Virus record (IMG/VR): IMGVR_UViG_3300025703_000012
Location: 1-39,551 of that record
DNA length: 39,551 bases
Direction: 5' to 3' (one strand)
Origin: a virus
Shown piece after piece: positions 8,902 to 16,029 of this stretch; the first letter of the stretch is position 1, and each line of letters begins with the position of its first letter. The position numbers and the translations under genes are program-made. The notes below the pieces were generated by a model. It was not told where the DNA came from and searched no databases. It worked only from the letters and a program-made list of their open reading frames with translations.

Positions 8902-9026
8902 ACCACCGCCCCACATCCGTCACCACAACTTCCCCCCCTTGGTACGCCGTGGGGACATTTAGGTTTAGTAAAGGGCAAGCCGATACCGTCAAAATACAAG
9001 TTATTAGTGGTTTCTAGTTTACTCAT
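8898..9026 (-). CDS. 42-aa Cys-rich small protein
   Basis: The frame begins at an ATG overlapping the 3' end of the 92-aa gene by 8 nt. The C-terminal half has KCPHGVPRGGSCGDGCG, with three cysteines and a histidine that could bind one zinc ion. No family is recognised. Compact spacing and cysteine pattern support it. Confidence 0.45.
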   Translation of the reverse strand: MSKLETTNNLYFDGIGLPFTKPKCPHGVPRGGSCGDGCGAVV

Positions 9027-9297
9027 GATTGAAATACGTTTTACCTTTCCATTTTTTCATGGTCTTTGCAATGAACTCTTCCTTGCTTAGGTCACCAAAT
9101 CTAGCAGACGGTTTTGACTGACTGGCGATTAACGCTACCTCAGTATCTTGCAACTGTTCACGGACTTTCTGAATATCTGAATCTTTCTGTGTGAGAGCTA
9201 CTACTATCAAGCCACTTATATCATGTACGTTTAATTCGCCTGCCATAGCTAATTCTTCCAGCTTCTCAAACGCTTGTTTTTTAGTTATGTTACTCAT
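9019..9297 (-). CDS. Small hypothetical early protein
   Basis: This 92-aa protein is mostly helical by composition and contains a QKVREQLQDTEVALIA heptad-like stretch that could form a short coiled coil. The last part, GDLSKEEFIAKTMKKWKGKTYF, is basic. A strong AAGGAGA ribosome site supports the ATG. No function can be assigned. Confidence 0.55.
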   Translation of the reverse strand: MSNITKKQAFEKLEELAMAGELNVHDISGLIVVALTQKDSDIQKVREQLQDTEVALIASQSKPSARFGDLSKEEFIAKTMKKWKGKTYFNHE

Positions 9298-9315
9298 CTG
9301 TCTTCTCCTTGATTA

Positions 9316-9399
9316 TCATTTATCCGGGTCGCACCAGTCACAATCATGTTTACAGCGTTTGTCTCTGACCAAATCACAACCGCATTCCATACAATTCAT
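9316..9399 (-). CDS. 27-aa zinc-ribbon-like peptide
   Basis: The frame starts in an ATGA overlap with the stop of the 88-aa gene. The product, beginning MNCMECGCD and ending CDWCDPDK, has seven cysteines and one histidine in 27 residues. They lie in CxxC-type pairs, as in a minimal zinc knuckle. The high cysteine density and coupled start suggest a genuine peptide. Function unknown. Confidence 0.5.
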   Translation of the reverse strand: MNCMECGCDLVRDKRCKHDCDWCDPDK

Positions 9400-9662
9400 A
9401 TCATCTCCAATAGTTTATTTAAACTTGCTTCTTCCTCGACTCTGACCCGTTCCTCGGCCACAGCATGAGCTGGGTGAAAAGATGGTATGTAGACTGGGTG
9501 CCATTTGGCTACGCAGTCAGCACACCACCACTTACCACGGTGTTTCACCCACACATCGTGGTCAAACTCGCCAATCTTGTACGTGGCCTGCTTATCGGAG
9601 CCAGGACAAGTTAGCGTAGTACCAGCTTTGCTGTAAGCCTGGTTCTTAGTCGAAAAGTCCAT
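9396..9662 (-). CDS. Small protein with putative zinc-binding motif
   Basis: This 88-aa protein contains TLTCPGSDKQA near residue 19 and KWWCADCVAKWH near 45-56, so one CxxC pair plus a further cysteine and histidines could hold zinc. A helical, Glu-rich tail follows. It overlaps the SSB-like gene by 17 nt and is out of frame with it, indicating coupled translation. Function unknown. Confidence 0.55.
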   Translation of the reverse strand: MDFSTKNQAYSKAGTTLTCPGSDKQATYKIGEFDHDVWVKHRGKWWCADCVAKWHPVYIPSFHPAHAVAEERVRVEEEASLNKLLEMI

Positions 9663-10188
9663 CTGGAGTTTCTACTTCTTCACCATCTACATTATCAATC
9701 GTCTCATCATGGTCAACAACGGCGTTCTTAGGTGCACGCTTGCTCTGGTCGTAGTGCCATAGGTCAACGTACTTGGTGGTCTCATATTTATCCTGCTTCT
9801 CAGCGTAGATAAATGCCTCTTTGCCGATCAGCTTCTCATTCAAAATCTTGAGCAGGTCTTCTTTGGTGTCGGCTGGTGTCTTGACGTTGGCAAACACACG
9901 CTTACCGAAGTCGCTGATGGTAGCCTTTTTGTCTTCTTTGACGTTGTGTACCAGGATGCCAAGCACCTTAGTAACAGCCATCTTAGCGCCACCTTCGGTA
10001 TGCAACCATAGAGTAGCTTCGCCCTCTTCGTCATTGTCGCCAAGAACTATGACTTTGATGATCTCTCGGTCCTTGCCGTCTTTACCGGCTTCAGCTAGAC
10101 CGATCTTAACTGTGTGTGCGCCAGGTGTGAAGCCTGCTGCACTCATTGGCTTACCAATGTTATCAAGTGTTTCGTCTAAAAATCCCAT
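9646..10188 (-). CDS. Putative single-stranded DNA-binding protein
   Basis: This 180-aa protein has a beta-rich core (GAHTVKIGLAEA, REIIKVIVLGDNDEEGEATLWLHTEG) consistent with an OB-like fold. A basic helical middle part follows, then a strongly acidic tail ending ETPDGLFD. Acidic tails ending in a hydrophobic residue are typical of phage and bacterial SSBs, which use them to recruit partners. It sits beside a Sak4-like ATPase and upstream of an exonuclease and helicase, the expected company for an SSB or DUF669-like protein. There is no diagnostic motif, so this is a contextual call. The start is coupled by TAATG to the pentapeptide gene. Confidence 0.5.
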   Translation of the reverse strand: MGFLDETLDNIGKPMSAAGFTPGAHTVKIGLAEAGKDGKDREIIKVIVLGDNDEEGEATLWLHTEGGAKMAVTKVLGILVHNVKEDKKATISDFGKRVFANVKTPADTKEDLLKILNEKLIGKEAFIYAEKQDKYETTKYVDLWHYDQSKRAPKNAVVDHDETIDNVDGEEVETPDGLFD

Positions 10189-10958
10189 TATTTTTTACTC
10201 GCTTTCTTAGGTTTAGGTTGATCAATTACCATATCAATTAGTTTGACTGCATGAGCACTAAATTGGTTATTTTCTGGAGTATCACCCTCACGAATATTTA
10301 AGAACCAAGACTCACTAGGATTTTCTACACCTTTCTCGTAAAACGGTATGGTCTCACAAACATTGTCAATACCACCATCCAATTTACCTAGCGTACCAAT
10401 TAGACAAGCACAATCACCTTCGTATTGTGTGCCATTGATTTTACCCTCAACAAGTGCCTTGCGTAAGCCAGGCAGTTCGCTTTTCAAATGTTCAAAGATG
10501 AAGAGCATGTCTCGACTACAGCTATTTATATAACTTTTTGGAAGTTTGTCAAGATCAGCACCATACAGATTAGCACCATACAGATTAGCACCACGCAGAT
10601 TAGCACCATACAGATTAGCACCACGCAGATTAGCACCACGCAGATTAGCACCATGCAGATTAGCACCACGCAGATTAGCACCATACAGATTAGCACCACG
10701 CAGATCAGCACCACGCAGATTAGCACCACGCAGATCAGCACCATACAGATTAGCACCACGCAGATTAGCACCACGCAGATCAGCACCACGCAGATCAGCA
10801 CCATACAGATTAGCACCATACAGATCAGCACCACGCAGATTAGCTTCAACTACAGCATCTTTAAGAGTTTCAGCTTTTTCTGATTCGTAAATTACTGCTC
10901 CAGAAATATAGTTTAGAATTTGAATTTTGGCTGTGACTTTCTTCTTAATAGCTGGCAT
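10188..10958 (-). CDS. Pentapeptide-repeat protein
   Basis: This 256-aa protein has an N-terminal beta segment (1-38), then about 20 tandem A(N/D)L-x-G pentapeptides (39-138). These form a right-handed quadrilateral beta-helix. A C-terminal globular domain (139-256) follows, starting [11 protein letters not shown] and containing [11 protein letters not shown]. Pentapeptide proteins such as Qnr and MfpA mimic DNA and bind gyrase, but many others have no known role. The C-terminal domain is seen in other phage and bacterial pentapeptide proteins of unknown function. AAGGGGAAG precedes the ATG. The repeat is almost perfect at DNA level. It lies between the ATPase and the SSB-like gene in the early operon, so an anti-host or replication role is possible. 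Confidence 0.85.
   Translation of the reverse strand: MPAIKKKVTAKIQILNYISGAVIYESEKAETLKDAVVEANLRGADLYGANLYGADLRGADLRGANLRGANLYGADLRGANLRGADLRGANLYGANLRGANLHGANLRGANLRGANLYGANLRGANLYGANLYGADLDKLPKSYINSCSRDMLFIFEHLKSELPGLRKALVEGKINGTQYEGDCACLIGTLGKLDGGIDNVCETIPFYEKGVENPSESWFLNIREGDTPENNQFSAHAVKLIDMVIDQPKPKKASKK
10553..10845 (-). repeat. 15-bp tandem repeat array in the pentapeptide gene
   Basis: About 20 copies of a 15-base unit, such as CACCACGCAGATTAG on the plus strand, vary mainly at a few positions. Only two forms dominate the variable codon (tat or cgt on the minus strand). The homogeneity means the array was expanded or homogenised recently. Confidence 0.9.
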
Positions 10959-11608
10959 TATTTCTTCCCCTTTGCTGCTGGTTGTGGTTTGTAATATTGT
11001 CTAATTGTAGCATCAACAAGCTTGAGATCGTTGGCAATCATATCTTCCTCAAACATGTCCTCTGGTGTCTTAACTGGGCTAGAACCCTCTAGCTTATGGA
11101 CTGCAAATTTGTAACGGTCTTTGACTTCGCTCTCGGTGTCATCATAGACTGTCTCAAGCACTACGTTGGTCAAGCTCTCCGGCTGCAAATTGTCGCCAAT
11201 GAATTTACCAGTAGTCTTGAACTTGCGCCTGCCAGTGTCCTCAGTATCTACGTGAGCAAATACATAGTAGTTCTGGTCGGTTGGCTTGCTAACGATTTTC
11301 TCGATTAGCGTGTTAAAGGTGTTAGCAATAGACTTAAACACAAAGAACTGGTCTTTATCAAGTGCGTGCTTACCCTGATACAGTGTGAAGAACTGGTTGG
11401 TGTCATCAATGACCACCATTGGCGCTGGAGCTGCCAGCGCAACGCTCGGTAAGCTTTCCAGGTCAGTTTTCACCACTTTGATGTCGCTCTTAAAAGGCAT
11501 TTCTTTGCCAGTTGGCGAGATTAAATTTACATCAGCTTTTTGCAGACCTTTAAGAGCAAACGTTTTGCCAGTACCGCTATAGCCAATTACTACGATTATT
11601 CTACTCAA
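10958..11608 (-). CDS. P-loop ATPase, Sak4-like recombinase candidate
   Basis: This 216-aa protein has a Walker A GYSGTGKT (9-16) and a Walker B-like MVVIDDT (64-70) in a RecA-type core. Phage Sak4-like ATPases of this size promote single-strand annealing with an SSB and often neighbour a YqaJ-type exonuclease and SSB, both present here. It starts at TTG, with GAGAGGAT as ribosome site. This TTG overlaps the HNH stop (TTGA), and no better ATG exists before the P-loop. The C-terminus (KPQPAAKGKK) is basic. The alternative is a general AAA ATPase of the same fold. Confidence 0.75.
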   Translation of the reverse strand: MSRIIVVIGYSGTGKTFALKGLQKADVNLISPTGKEMPFKSDIKVVKTDLESLPSVALAAPAPMVVIDDTNQFFTLYQGKHALDKDQFFVFKSIANTFNTLIEKIVSKPTDQNYYVFAHVDTEDTGRRKFKTTGKFIGDNLQPESLTNVVLETVYDDTESEVKDRYKFAVHKLEGSSPVKTPEDMFEEDMIANDLKLVDATIRQYYKPQPAAKGKK

Positions 11609-12000
11609 GTTAGTATCCTCTCTTTCTTAATTAAATGTCTTTTAACGGCCATATCTCTACAAGTCCTGCACTCTCTAGTGCTACGGTCTCTTCGGTGGTA
11701 AATATTATCTGATGTTAATTCGTGCCCATTTACACAATGAGTGCGCTGAGCGTTTAGCGCAAACGGGCTTTCACCCCTTAATATATTAACTTTTTGTGTA
11801 ACTGGTTCAAGGTGGTCAGGGTTAACACAAGCTCGGTTACGGCATAGGTGGTCAAGCTGTAAGCCTTCAGGTATTTCACCAACTAACGCTTCATAAACTA
11901 GCCGATGCGCCATCTTGGGACCTTTTTTGCTCTCTGTATACACTTGTCCATAGCCACTAGGAGCTTTGTACCCTGCATATATCCAGCAATCTCTTGCCAT
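11605..12000 (-). CDS. HNH endonuclease with two zinc sites
   Basis: This 131-aa protein has GLQLDHLCRNRACVNPDHLE (about 47-66), the HNH signature with D50-H51, N60 and H63. Zinc ligands include C53 and C58, and a second Cys/His set includes C89-NGH and C111-x2-C114. AHRLVYEALVGEIPEG upstream is the usual lead-in. Members are free-standing phage homing or DNA-processing nucleases. The frame is open 6 codons further upstream, but GAGGAGG fits the ATG at 12000. It sits inside the replication operon between a beta-helix protein and the ATPase, as mobile HNH genes often do. Confidence 0.85.
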   Translation of the reverse strand: MARDCWIYAGYKAPSGYGQVYTESKKGPKMAHRLVYEALVGEIPEGLQLDHLCRNRACVNPDHLEPVTQKVNILRGESPFALNAQRTHCVNGHELTSDNIYHRRDRSTRECRTCRDMAVKRHLIKKERILT

Positions 12001-12001
12001 G

Positions 12002-12517
12002 TTATTTTTCCTCCTCAATGAGCTTATATTTCTTGCCGTTTAATTCAATTATTTCGGTTTTAGATTCTTCAGATTTATCAGCCTCAAGTTCTAACCCACC
12101 CTTATAGATGATTTCTTGACCTTCATTTTCGAGATATTTAATTTTTTCTTTGTTATACCGCATACCAAATAAGTAGCCCGCTACAATTTTGAGTTTACCA
12201 TATACCCGTGCATCACCATATACCCATGCATTACCAGATACCCGTGCATCACCATATACCCGTGCATCACCATATACCCATGCATTACCAGATACCCGTG
12301 CATTACCAGATACCCGTGCATCACCAGATACCCATGCATCACCAGATACCCGTGCATCACCATTGTCAAGCTCTACCGAGCTTAGCCAACCCCCCTTGTC
12401 GCCTTTCTTCACGCCACGACTTTTAATGTCTACAAGTGCTTCGATACGGAAAAGCTTAATCCCGAAAACATTTACCATACTCTCAGTAGTAAGTTTGAAT
12501 TTAATATCTTTTGCCAT
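12002..12517 (-). CDS. Hexapeptide-like beta-helix repeat protein
   Basis: This 171-aa protein begins KLFRIEALVDIKSRGVKKGD (about 21-40). Nine tandem hexads of the form (D/N)A-x-V-x-G follow (about 54-107: DARVSG, NAWVYG and so on), a left-handed beta-helix pattern. A charged C-terminal domain (about 108-171) ends with KYKLIEEEK. Proteins with this N-terminal lead-in and repeat occur in many phages under labels such as polymer-forming protein, with no proven role. A strong AAGGAGA ribosome site sets the start. With the pentapeptide gene nearby, this operon has two solenoid repeat proteins. Confidence 0.75.
   Translation of the reverse strand: MAKDIKFKLTTESMVNVFGIKLFRIEALVDIKSRGVKKGDKGGWLSSVELDNGDARVSGDAWVSGDARVSGNARVSGNAWVYGDARVYGDARVSGNAWVYGDARVYGKLKIVAGYLFGMRYNKEKIKYLENEGQEIIYKGGLELEADKSEESKTEIIELNGKKYKLIEEEK
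12197..12361 (-). repeat. 18-bp tandem repeat array in the beta-helix gene
   Basis: Nine 18-base units (plus-strand core ATACCCGTGCATCACC) differ only at a few bases, such as ccat/cctg variants. The pattern parallels the 15-bp array of the pentapeptide gene but is unrelated in sequence. Confidence 0.88.
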
Positions 12518-12744
12518 TATTCTGTTTCTCCTTTTAATTCAATACTAGGCACATCGGGTTCAAGTAAGTATACTCGATTGCCCTCAGTGATAATTGCTAT
12601 ATTATATTTGACTTCTCTATTGCGCCAAAACTTCCATTTTGGATATTCCTTATGAAGTGTACGATATGGCTGTGCCGATATGATCTTTTGACCCTTTGGC
12701 AGTTCAATCCAATTCTCCAAAGATGGTCGTGGCTTAACCGACAT
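12517..12744 (-). CDS. Small hypothetical early protein
   Basis: This 75-aa basic, beta-rich protein begins MSVKPRPSLENWIELP and has a hydrophobic strand, YNIAIITEGNRVYLLEPDVP. It has no recognised motif. The AAGGAGG ribosome site is strong, and the stop abuts the next ATG by a shared base. Function unknown. Confidence 0.55.
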   Translation of the reverse strand: MSVKPRPSLENWIELPKGQKIISAQPYRTLHKEYPKWKFWRNREVKYNIAIITEGNRVYLLEPDVPSIELKGETE

Positions 12745-12746
12745 TC

Positions 12747-12938
12747 TTATCCCTCCTTAATTTCTATTCGTTTACCTTGTAGTATACGAAACTTAGCGTT
12801 GTTATTGCGAATTGCTATCAATAGCTTGTCCCAGTTGTTGCGTGGTAGTGGTATATCCTGAATCAGGGCTGGGTTATTGCAGATCGGGCAGTTGGTATGG
12901 TTGTGGGTTACTGGTAGGTATTGTTCTTCTATAGACAT
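12747..12938 (-). CDS. Small protein with CxxC motif
   Basis: This 63-aa protein has NCPICNNPAL (about 16-25), one CxxC pair preceded by HNH residues that could bind zinc. The C-terminal half is basic (ILQGKRIEIKEG). An AAGGAGGA site precedes the ATG. Function unknown. Confidence 0.55.
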   Translation of the reverse strand: MSIEEQYLPVTHNHTNCPICNNPALIQDIPLPRNNWDKLLIAIRNNNAKFRILQGKRIEIKEG

Positions 12939-12943
12939 ACTAG

Positions 12944-13126
12944 CTAGTCCTCCTTCTTTGGGTTAAAAACACTCGTTAGGGTTGCTAAGACTCTAACATA
13001 ATTATTTTCTTTAGTTTCAGTATCACCCTTGAGTTCAACCAAAACTTTACAGCCCATGATAGTTCCAAGCTCTACAATTATAGCTTCAAGATGACTAGAG
13101 TAGATTGGTTCTTTGTACTTAGCCAT
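12944..13126 (-). CDS. Small hypothetical early protein
   Basis: This 60-aa protein has a helix then strands (LEAIIVELGTIMGCKVLVELKGD). GGGG upstream of the ATG may be a ribosome site. No recognised motif. It lies 1 nt after the stop of the upstream gene, consistent with one operon. Confidence 0.5.
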   Translation of the reverse strand: MAKYKEPIYSSHLEAIIVELGTIMGCKVLVELKGDTETKENNYVRVLATLTSVFNPKKED

Positions 13127-13127
13127 A

Positions 13128-13484
13128 CTACCCCTTAAATTTCTTAGTTATGTACTGAGTCTCGCTCTGCTCGATACCCTCTGGCAATGAGCCAGTGAGT
13201 GTAACGTGAGCATTAACCTTAGTAGTGTCTAGCACAGTTTTGGTGAACTCTTCGTTGAAGCCTTTGAAAGTCTTACGAACAGCTTTTGTAACATATCCCC
13301 ATTCACCCTCAAGCTTCACGATGTCATTGTCGATCATAGCCTGTAAAAGAGTAGCCTCGGCTTCTTTCTTCTGGATTTCTAAAGCCTTAAAAGCTTTCTC
13401 CTGAGCTGCGAACTTTTGTAGCACTGCGAGTGCTTTCTTGGTTTCTGGCTTGGTTGCCAGTAAATCTGATTGCTTGGTTGTCAT
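13128..13484 (-). CDS. Coiled-coil early protein
   Basis: This 118-aa protein is strongly helical in its first 60 residues (KALAVLQKFAAQEKAFKALE, rich in Ala/Lys/Glu with heptad spacing). A beta-rich C-terminal part contains EGEWGYVTKAVRKTF. Such small helical-then-strand proteins between recombination genes are often helper proteins, but no family is recognised. AAAGGA precedes the ATG. Confidence 0.55.
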   Translation of the reverse strand: MTTKQSDLLATKPETKKALAVLQKFAAQEKAFKALEIQKKEAEATLLQAMIDNDIVKLEGEWGYVTKAVRKTFKGFNEEFTKTVLDTTKVNAHVTLTGSLPEGIEQSETQYITKKFKG

Positions 13485-13522
13485 TGTATTTAATTCCTTT
13501 CAGGTCTTATATTGTTACCTAA

Positions 13523-14737
13523 TCAGTGTATCACGTTAATAGTATCTTTGTCAAATGATTTTTCCTCCTCCCATAAGTTATCTTGAAAGTCCTGACGATT
13601 AGCTAAACAACGATAAACACTAACGTCGATAGTGTTCTTACACTTAAACAGATAATACAGCGTGGTGTATTTCTGCCCTGTGCGGTATGTTCTGCCGAGA
13701 CTCTGGGCAAAGTCTGCATAAGAGTAAGTCGGTGAGTAATAGACAGTTATGTGAGCATACGTAAGCTCAATGCCAGTAGAAGCGCTTTGATACTGAGCGA
13801 TTGTAACGCTTGGTGGCATATTATCCCAGTTTGCACGATCAGGTAAGTTACTACGATGTCCCGATTGCTCATACCTCTCACGCTCTGGATAGCTTTCTAA
13901 CACTTTCAGTATTGCATCACGTTCTAGGTTATAGTTATAGAATATGACCACATGATCTAACGTGCCGTCTAAAATATTGCGTAAAGCATCTTGTCGATGG
14001 TTAGCCAGAGATTGCCGTAAGTAAGTATGTAGCTTGCTTGGCATATCCAACAATTCACCCTCATCAGTAACACGATTTTGCTTAACGTGCCTATAAGCTG
14101 CCATCTGTGAAGTAGTAAGTTCTATCTCTACGTTAATACTACGTTTTGCCGGCAAGTCTAGCACATGGTCCAACCCTTTAGAAATAGCTTGCCAATAATG
14201 TTTTAACTGATTTTCGCCGGCATAGCCAATTATTCTTGGAAAACCTCTCGAACGATCAATTAAAACATGTTGCCTAAAAAACTGAGTTTTATTTTTCCAA
14301 AATCCAAACAATATCCCATAAGTTTGCATATCTTGCCAACCTTTAGGCAATGGTGTGCCACTAAGCAGTATGAATTGTTTACAATTCTGACTCTGTACAG
14401 CACTTATGATGGCTTTAGAGCGTTTAGCAGTAGCAGACTTGATATAAGTACACTCATCTACTATAAGCACATATTCTGGCGGAAACTCTTGCTGTTTAGC
14501 AAACATCTCATAAGAATATGTAGCATATAGTGGTGCTTCCCACACTTCCGCCTCACGCTCCCAGTCTTTAGTGCGTATTTTAGATGCCGGAGCCACTACT
14601 ATTATCGGTATGTTTGGTGAATAGCGCTTGGCGTGTTCTAGGCTCAATGCCGTTTTACCACTACCAAGCGTAGCCGTCATAATCACGTTAGCCGGCAAGT
14701 CTTTTAGATACTCGGCTTGCCAGTCATATAACTGCAT
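13523..14737 (-). CDS. SNF2-type superfamily 2 DNA helicase
   Basis: This 404-aa protein shows the SF2 helicase motifs: Walker A TATLGSGKT (21-29), Walker B VDECT (93-97), motif III LLSGTP (124-129) and motif VI QSLGRTYRTGQ (about 345-355). DECT in place of DEAH or DECH is within SNF2 variation. Phages use these as replication or recombination helicases that remodel nucleoprotein. There is no accessory domain beyond the two RecA lobes. Its AAAGGATTATAA leader contains a stem-loop (14758-14791) just upstream, which might set expression. It is an early-operon gene. Confidence 0.85.
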   Translation of the reverse strand: MQLYDWQAEYLKDLPANVIMTATLGSGKTALSLEHAKRYSPNIPIIVVAPASKIRTKDWEREAEVWEAPLYATYSYEMFAKQQEFPPEYVLIVDECTYIKSATAKRSKAIISAVQSQNCKQFILLSGTPLPKGWQDMQTYGILFGFWKNKTQFFRQHVLIDRSRGFPRIIGYAGENQLKHYWQAISKGLDHVLDLPAKRSINVEIELTTSQMAAYRHVKQNRVTDEGELLDMPSKLHTYLRQSLANHRQDALRNILDGTLDHVVIFYNYNLERDAILKVLESYPERERYEQSGHRSNLPDRANWDNMPPSVTIAQYQSASTGIELTYAHITVYYSPTYSYADFAQSLGRTYRTGQKYTTLYYLFKCKNTIDVSVYRCLANRQDFQDNLWEEEKSFDKDTINVIH

Positions 14738-14757
14738 TTATAATCCTTTCTTAGTAC

Positions 14758-14791
14758 GGAGTTGGACGTTGCTCGCACGCCGCCCAACTCC
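14758..14791. promoter_or_regulatory. Stem-loop in the helicase 5' leader
   Basis: GGAGTTGG (14758-14765) pairs perfectly with CCAACTCC (14784-14791), an 8-bp stem with an 18-nt loop. It is in the 131-nt gap before the helicase, about 20 nt upstream of its ATG on the minus strand. No T-run follows in either direction, so it is more likely an RNA or protein-binding structure than a terminator. The rest of the gap has a GAGGAGG-like site on the minus strand but no ATG after it. Confidence 0.5.
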
Positions 14792-14868
14792 TGGGAGGTA
14801 CTGCTGGCTGTTTCCTTCAATTTACCTTGCGCCTCCTCGCCGTGAGTATTCCGCAAGCACCAGCTAAT

Positions 14869-15165
14869 TTAATTCCAGGTCTTAACTATTGTAACGTGTG
14901 CTAGGTGTAGCTGTATGCCACCGCAATACTTATATTGTGGCTGCAATGGTGCTATCCAGTGGCAATTGCTAGGGTGTAAATGTGCTGCTACTGTCGGCAT
15001 GGCTGGACGTGTCAAAGTGACGCTGTACTGCCCTTGTATCATATTGTAGCCAAGTGCAGGCTCTATGTCTCTTGGCTCTGTAATTTGCGCTCTGGTGTTG
15101 TCCAGTGTAATCCCGTTCAAAACAGGTTGATTCAAATGTGCTACTAGTAGGAATGTTAAAATCAT
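14869..15165 (-). CDS. Small hypothetical protein, possible secretory N-terminus
   Basis: This 98-aa protein begins with a hydrophobic stretch, MILTFLLVAHL, that could be a signal or anchor. A beta-rich region follows, with two cysteines (HPSNCHW, KYCGGIQL) that might form a disulfide. It has an AAAGGAG ribosome site. No family is recognised. If secreted, it may act in the envelope. Confidence 0.45.
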   Translation of the reverse strand: MILTFLLVAHLNQPVLNGITLDNTRAQITEPRDIEPALGYNMIQGQYSVTLTRPAMPTVAAHLHPSNCHWIAPLQPQYKYCGGIQLHLAHVTIVKTWN

Positions 15166-15169
15166 TGTA

Positions 15170-15322
15170 TTATCTCCTTTCGTAATATTCGTTTAATGCT
15201 TGTACTTCGTGCTGGTCTAGCTCATCAAAATAAACTCGATCACTAGCAGTCGGGCAGTCATAGCCAAATAAGTCCATCAAGCCATAAACTGCTAAAACAA
15301 ATTCTGTTTCGCTATCCATCAT
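15170..15322 (-). CDS. 50-aa small acidic protein
   Basis: The frame is open further upstream, but the sequence GGGAGGTGAT 3 nt before the ATG at 15322 is a near-perfect ribosome site, so the protein is MMDSETEFVLAVYGLMD and on. It is acidic and helical with one cysteine. The extension upstream would overlap the 86-aa gene. Function unknown. Confidence 0.55.
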   Translation of the reverse strand: MMDSETEFVLAVYGLMDLFGYDCPTASDRVYFDELDQHEVQALNEYYERR

Positions 15323-15347
15323 CGTATCACCTCCCTTAGTTACTATA

Positions 15348-15353
15348 TTATAT
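15348..15353 (-). promoter_or_regulatory. Candidate -10 (TATAAT) before the 50-aa gene
   Basis: A perfect TATAAT on the minus strand overlaps the TAA stop of the 86-aa gene and lies 25 nt before the 50-aa gene start. There is no recognisable -35 or TGN extension, so it may be chance. Confidence 0.3.
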
Positions 15354-15608
15354 CTTGCCGGTGTGTCGTGCGTATAAATACGCGACAAAAGCAATGTTGC
15401 TGAGTATCAGCAAGCCTACGCGGTGCTTGTAGATAAAGCGCGCGTAACGGGTTGTCAAGTGCCATGTCAGGTATGCGCCTGATAGCGATTCGGCTTTTTG
15501 CCGTTTAGTTGACTTAACAGCTTTTTTGACTGCTATTTTGCTAGGCTTTGTGCTAACGCGTGTTGGCTCAAATTCCATAGCTTTGTTGGTTGGTTTTTGA
15601 AAAGACAT
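15348..15608 (-). CDS. Basic protein with C-terminal membrane helix
   Basis: This 86-aa protein has a Lys/Arg/Thr-rich N-terminal half and one membrane helix near the C-terminus (about 64-80, RVGLLILSNIAFVAYLYAR). The basic half should stay in the cytoplasm, perhaps contacting DNA at the membrane. GGAGGG gives a good start. Its stop overlaps the candidate TATAAT described nearby. Confidence 0.55.
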   Translation of the reverse strand: MSFQKPTNKAMEFEPTRVSTKPSKIAVKKAVKSTKRQKAESLSGAYLTWHLTTRYARFIYKHRVGLLILSNIAFVAYLYARHTGKI

Positions 15609-15679
15609 TTTTATGCCCTCCTTATTATTTTTATGGTGCGCCGGCTTTTAATGACTTCCGGTTACAGGTCAATTGGTTA

Positions 15680-16027
15680 CTAAAATGCTCCTACTAGAAC
15701 ATGGCCGTTGTCTAGTTCTATTACTGTCGTATTGTCTTGGAAATATTCAAGCTGTTGCGCTTTTTGCGTCCGGCGTTGCTCTCTTGGCAAGTCGCTATCA
15801 TCGCCATAATGTTCTTTGTACGCTTGCTTTACACTGTCATATTCTGTGAAGTCGCAAAGCCATGCTATAGGGTCAAACTCAATAGGCTTGTCCATGTCGT
15901 CGCTTAGCTCATCAAAGTAATTAAACAGTGCCTTTGCGCCCTCTAAGCTAAATTGGTCTTTATAGCTGTCGCTTTGCTGTTGCCACTCCCAAAATGTATA
16001 TTCATCGGTTAGTGTCTTGATTATCAT
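15680..16027 (-). CDS. Conserved-type phage protein of unknown function
   Basis: This 115-aa acidic protein has two recognisable parts. A helical stretch, SLEGAKALFNYFDEL (about 27-41), leads into IEFDPIAWLCDFTEYDS. The C-terminal NTTVIELDNGHVLVGAF resembles a short domain that recurs in phage and plasmid proteins. I recall this layout from many early phage genes but cannot give a function. The CAGGATA ribosome site is acceptable. Confidence 0.55.
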   Translation of the reverse strand: MIIKTLTDEYTFWEWQQQSDSYKDQFSLEGAKALFNYFDELSDDMDKPIEFDPIAWLCDFTEYDSVKQAYKEHYGDDSDLPREQRRTQKAQQLEYFQDNTTVIELDNGHVLVGAF

Positions 16028-16029
16028 AG

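Noticed and set aside
10553-10845. CRISPR-like regular repeats
   Set aside because: The repeats are 15 bp with no unique spacers and encode in-frame pentapeptides in a real gene. The long ORFs in the other frames here are shadows of the same repeat.
12197-12361. CRISPR-like or satellite array on the minus strand
   Set aside because: The units are 18 bp, continuous with no spacers, and code for hexads inside a gene with a good ribosome site.
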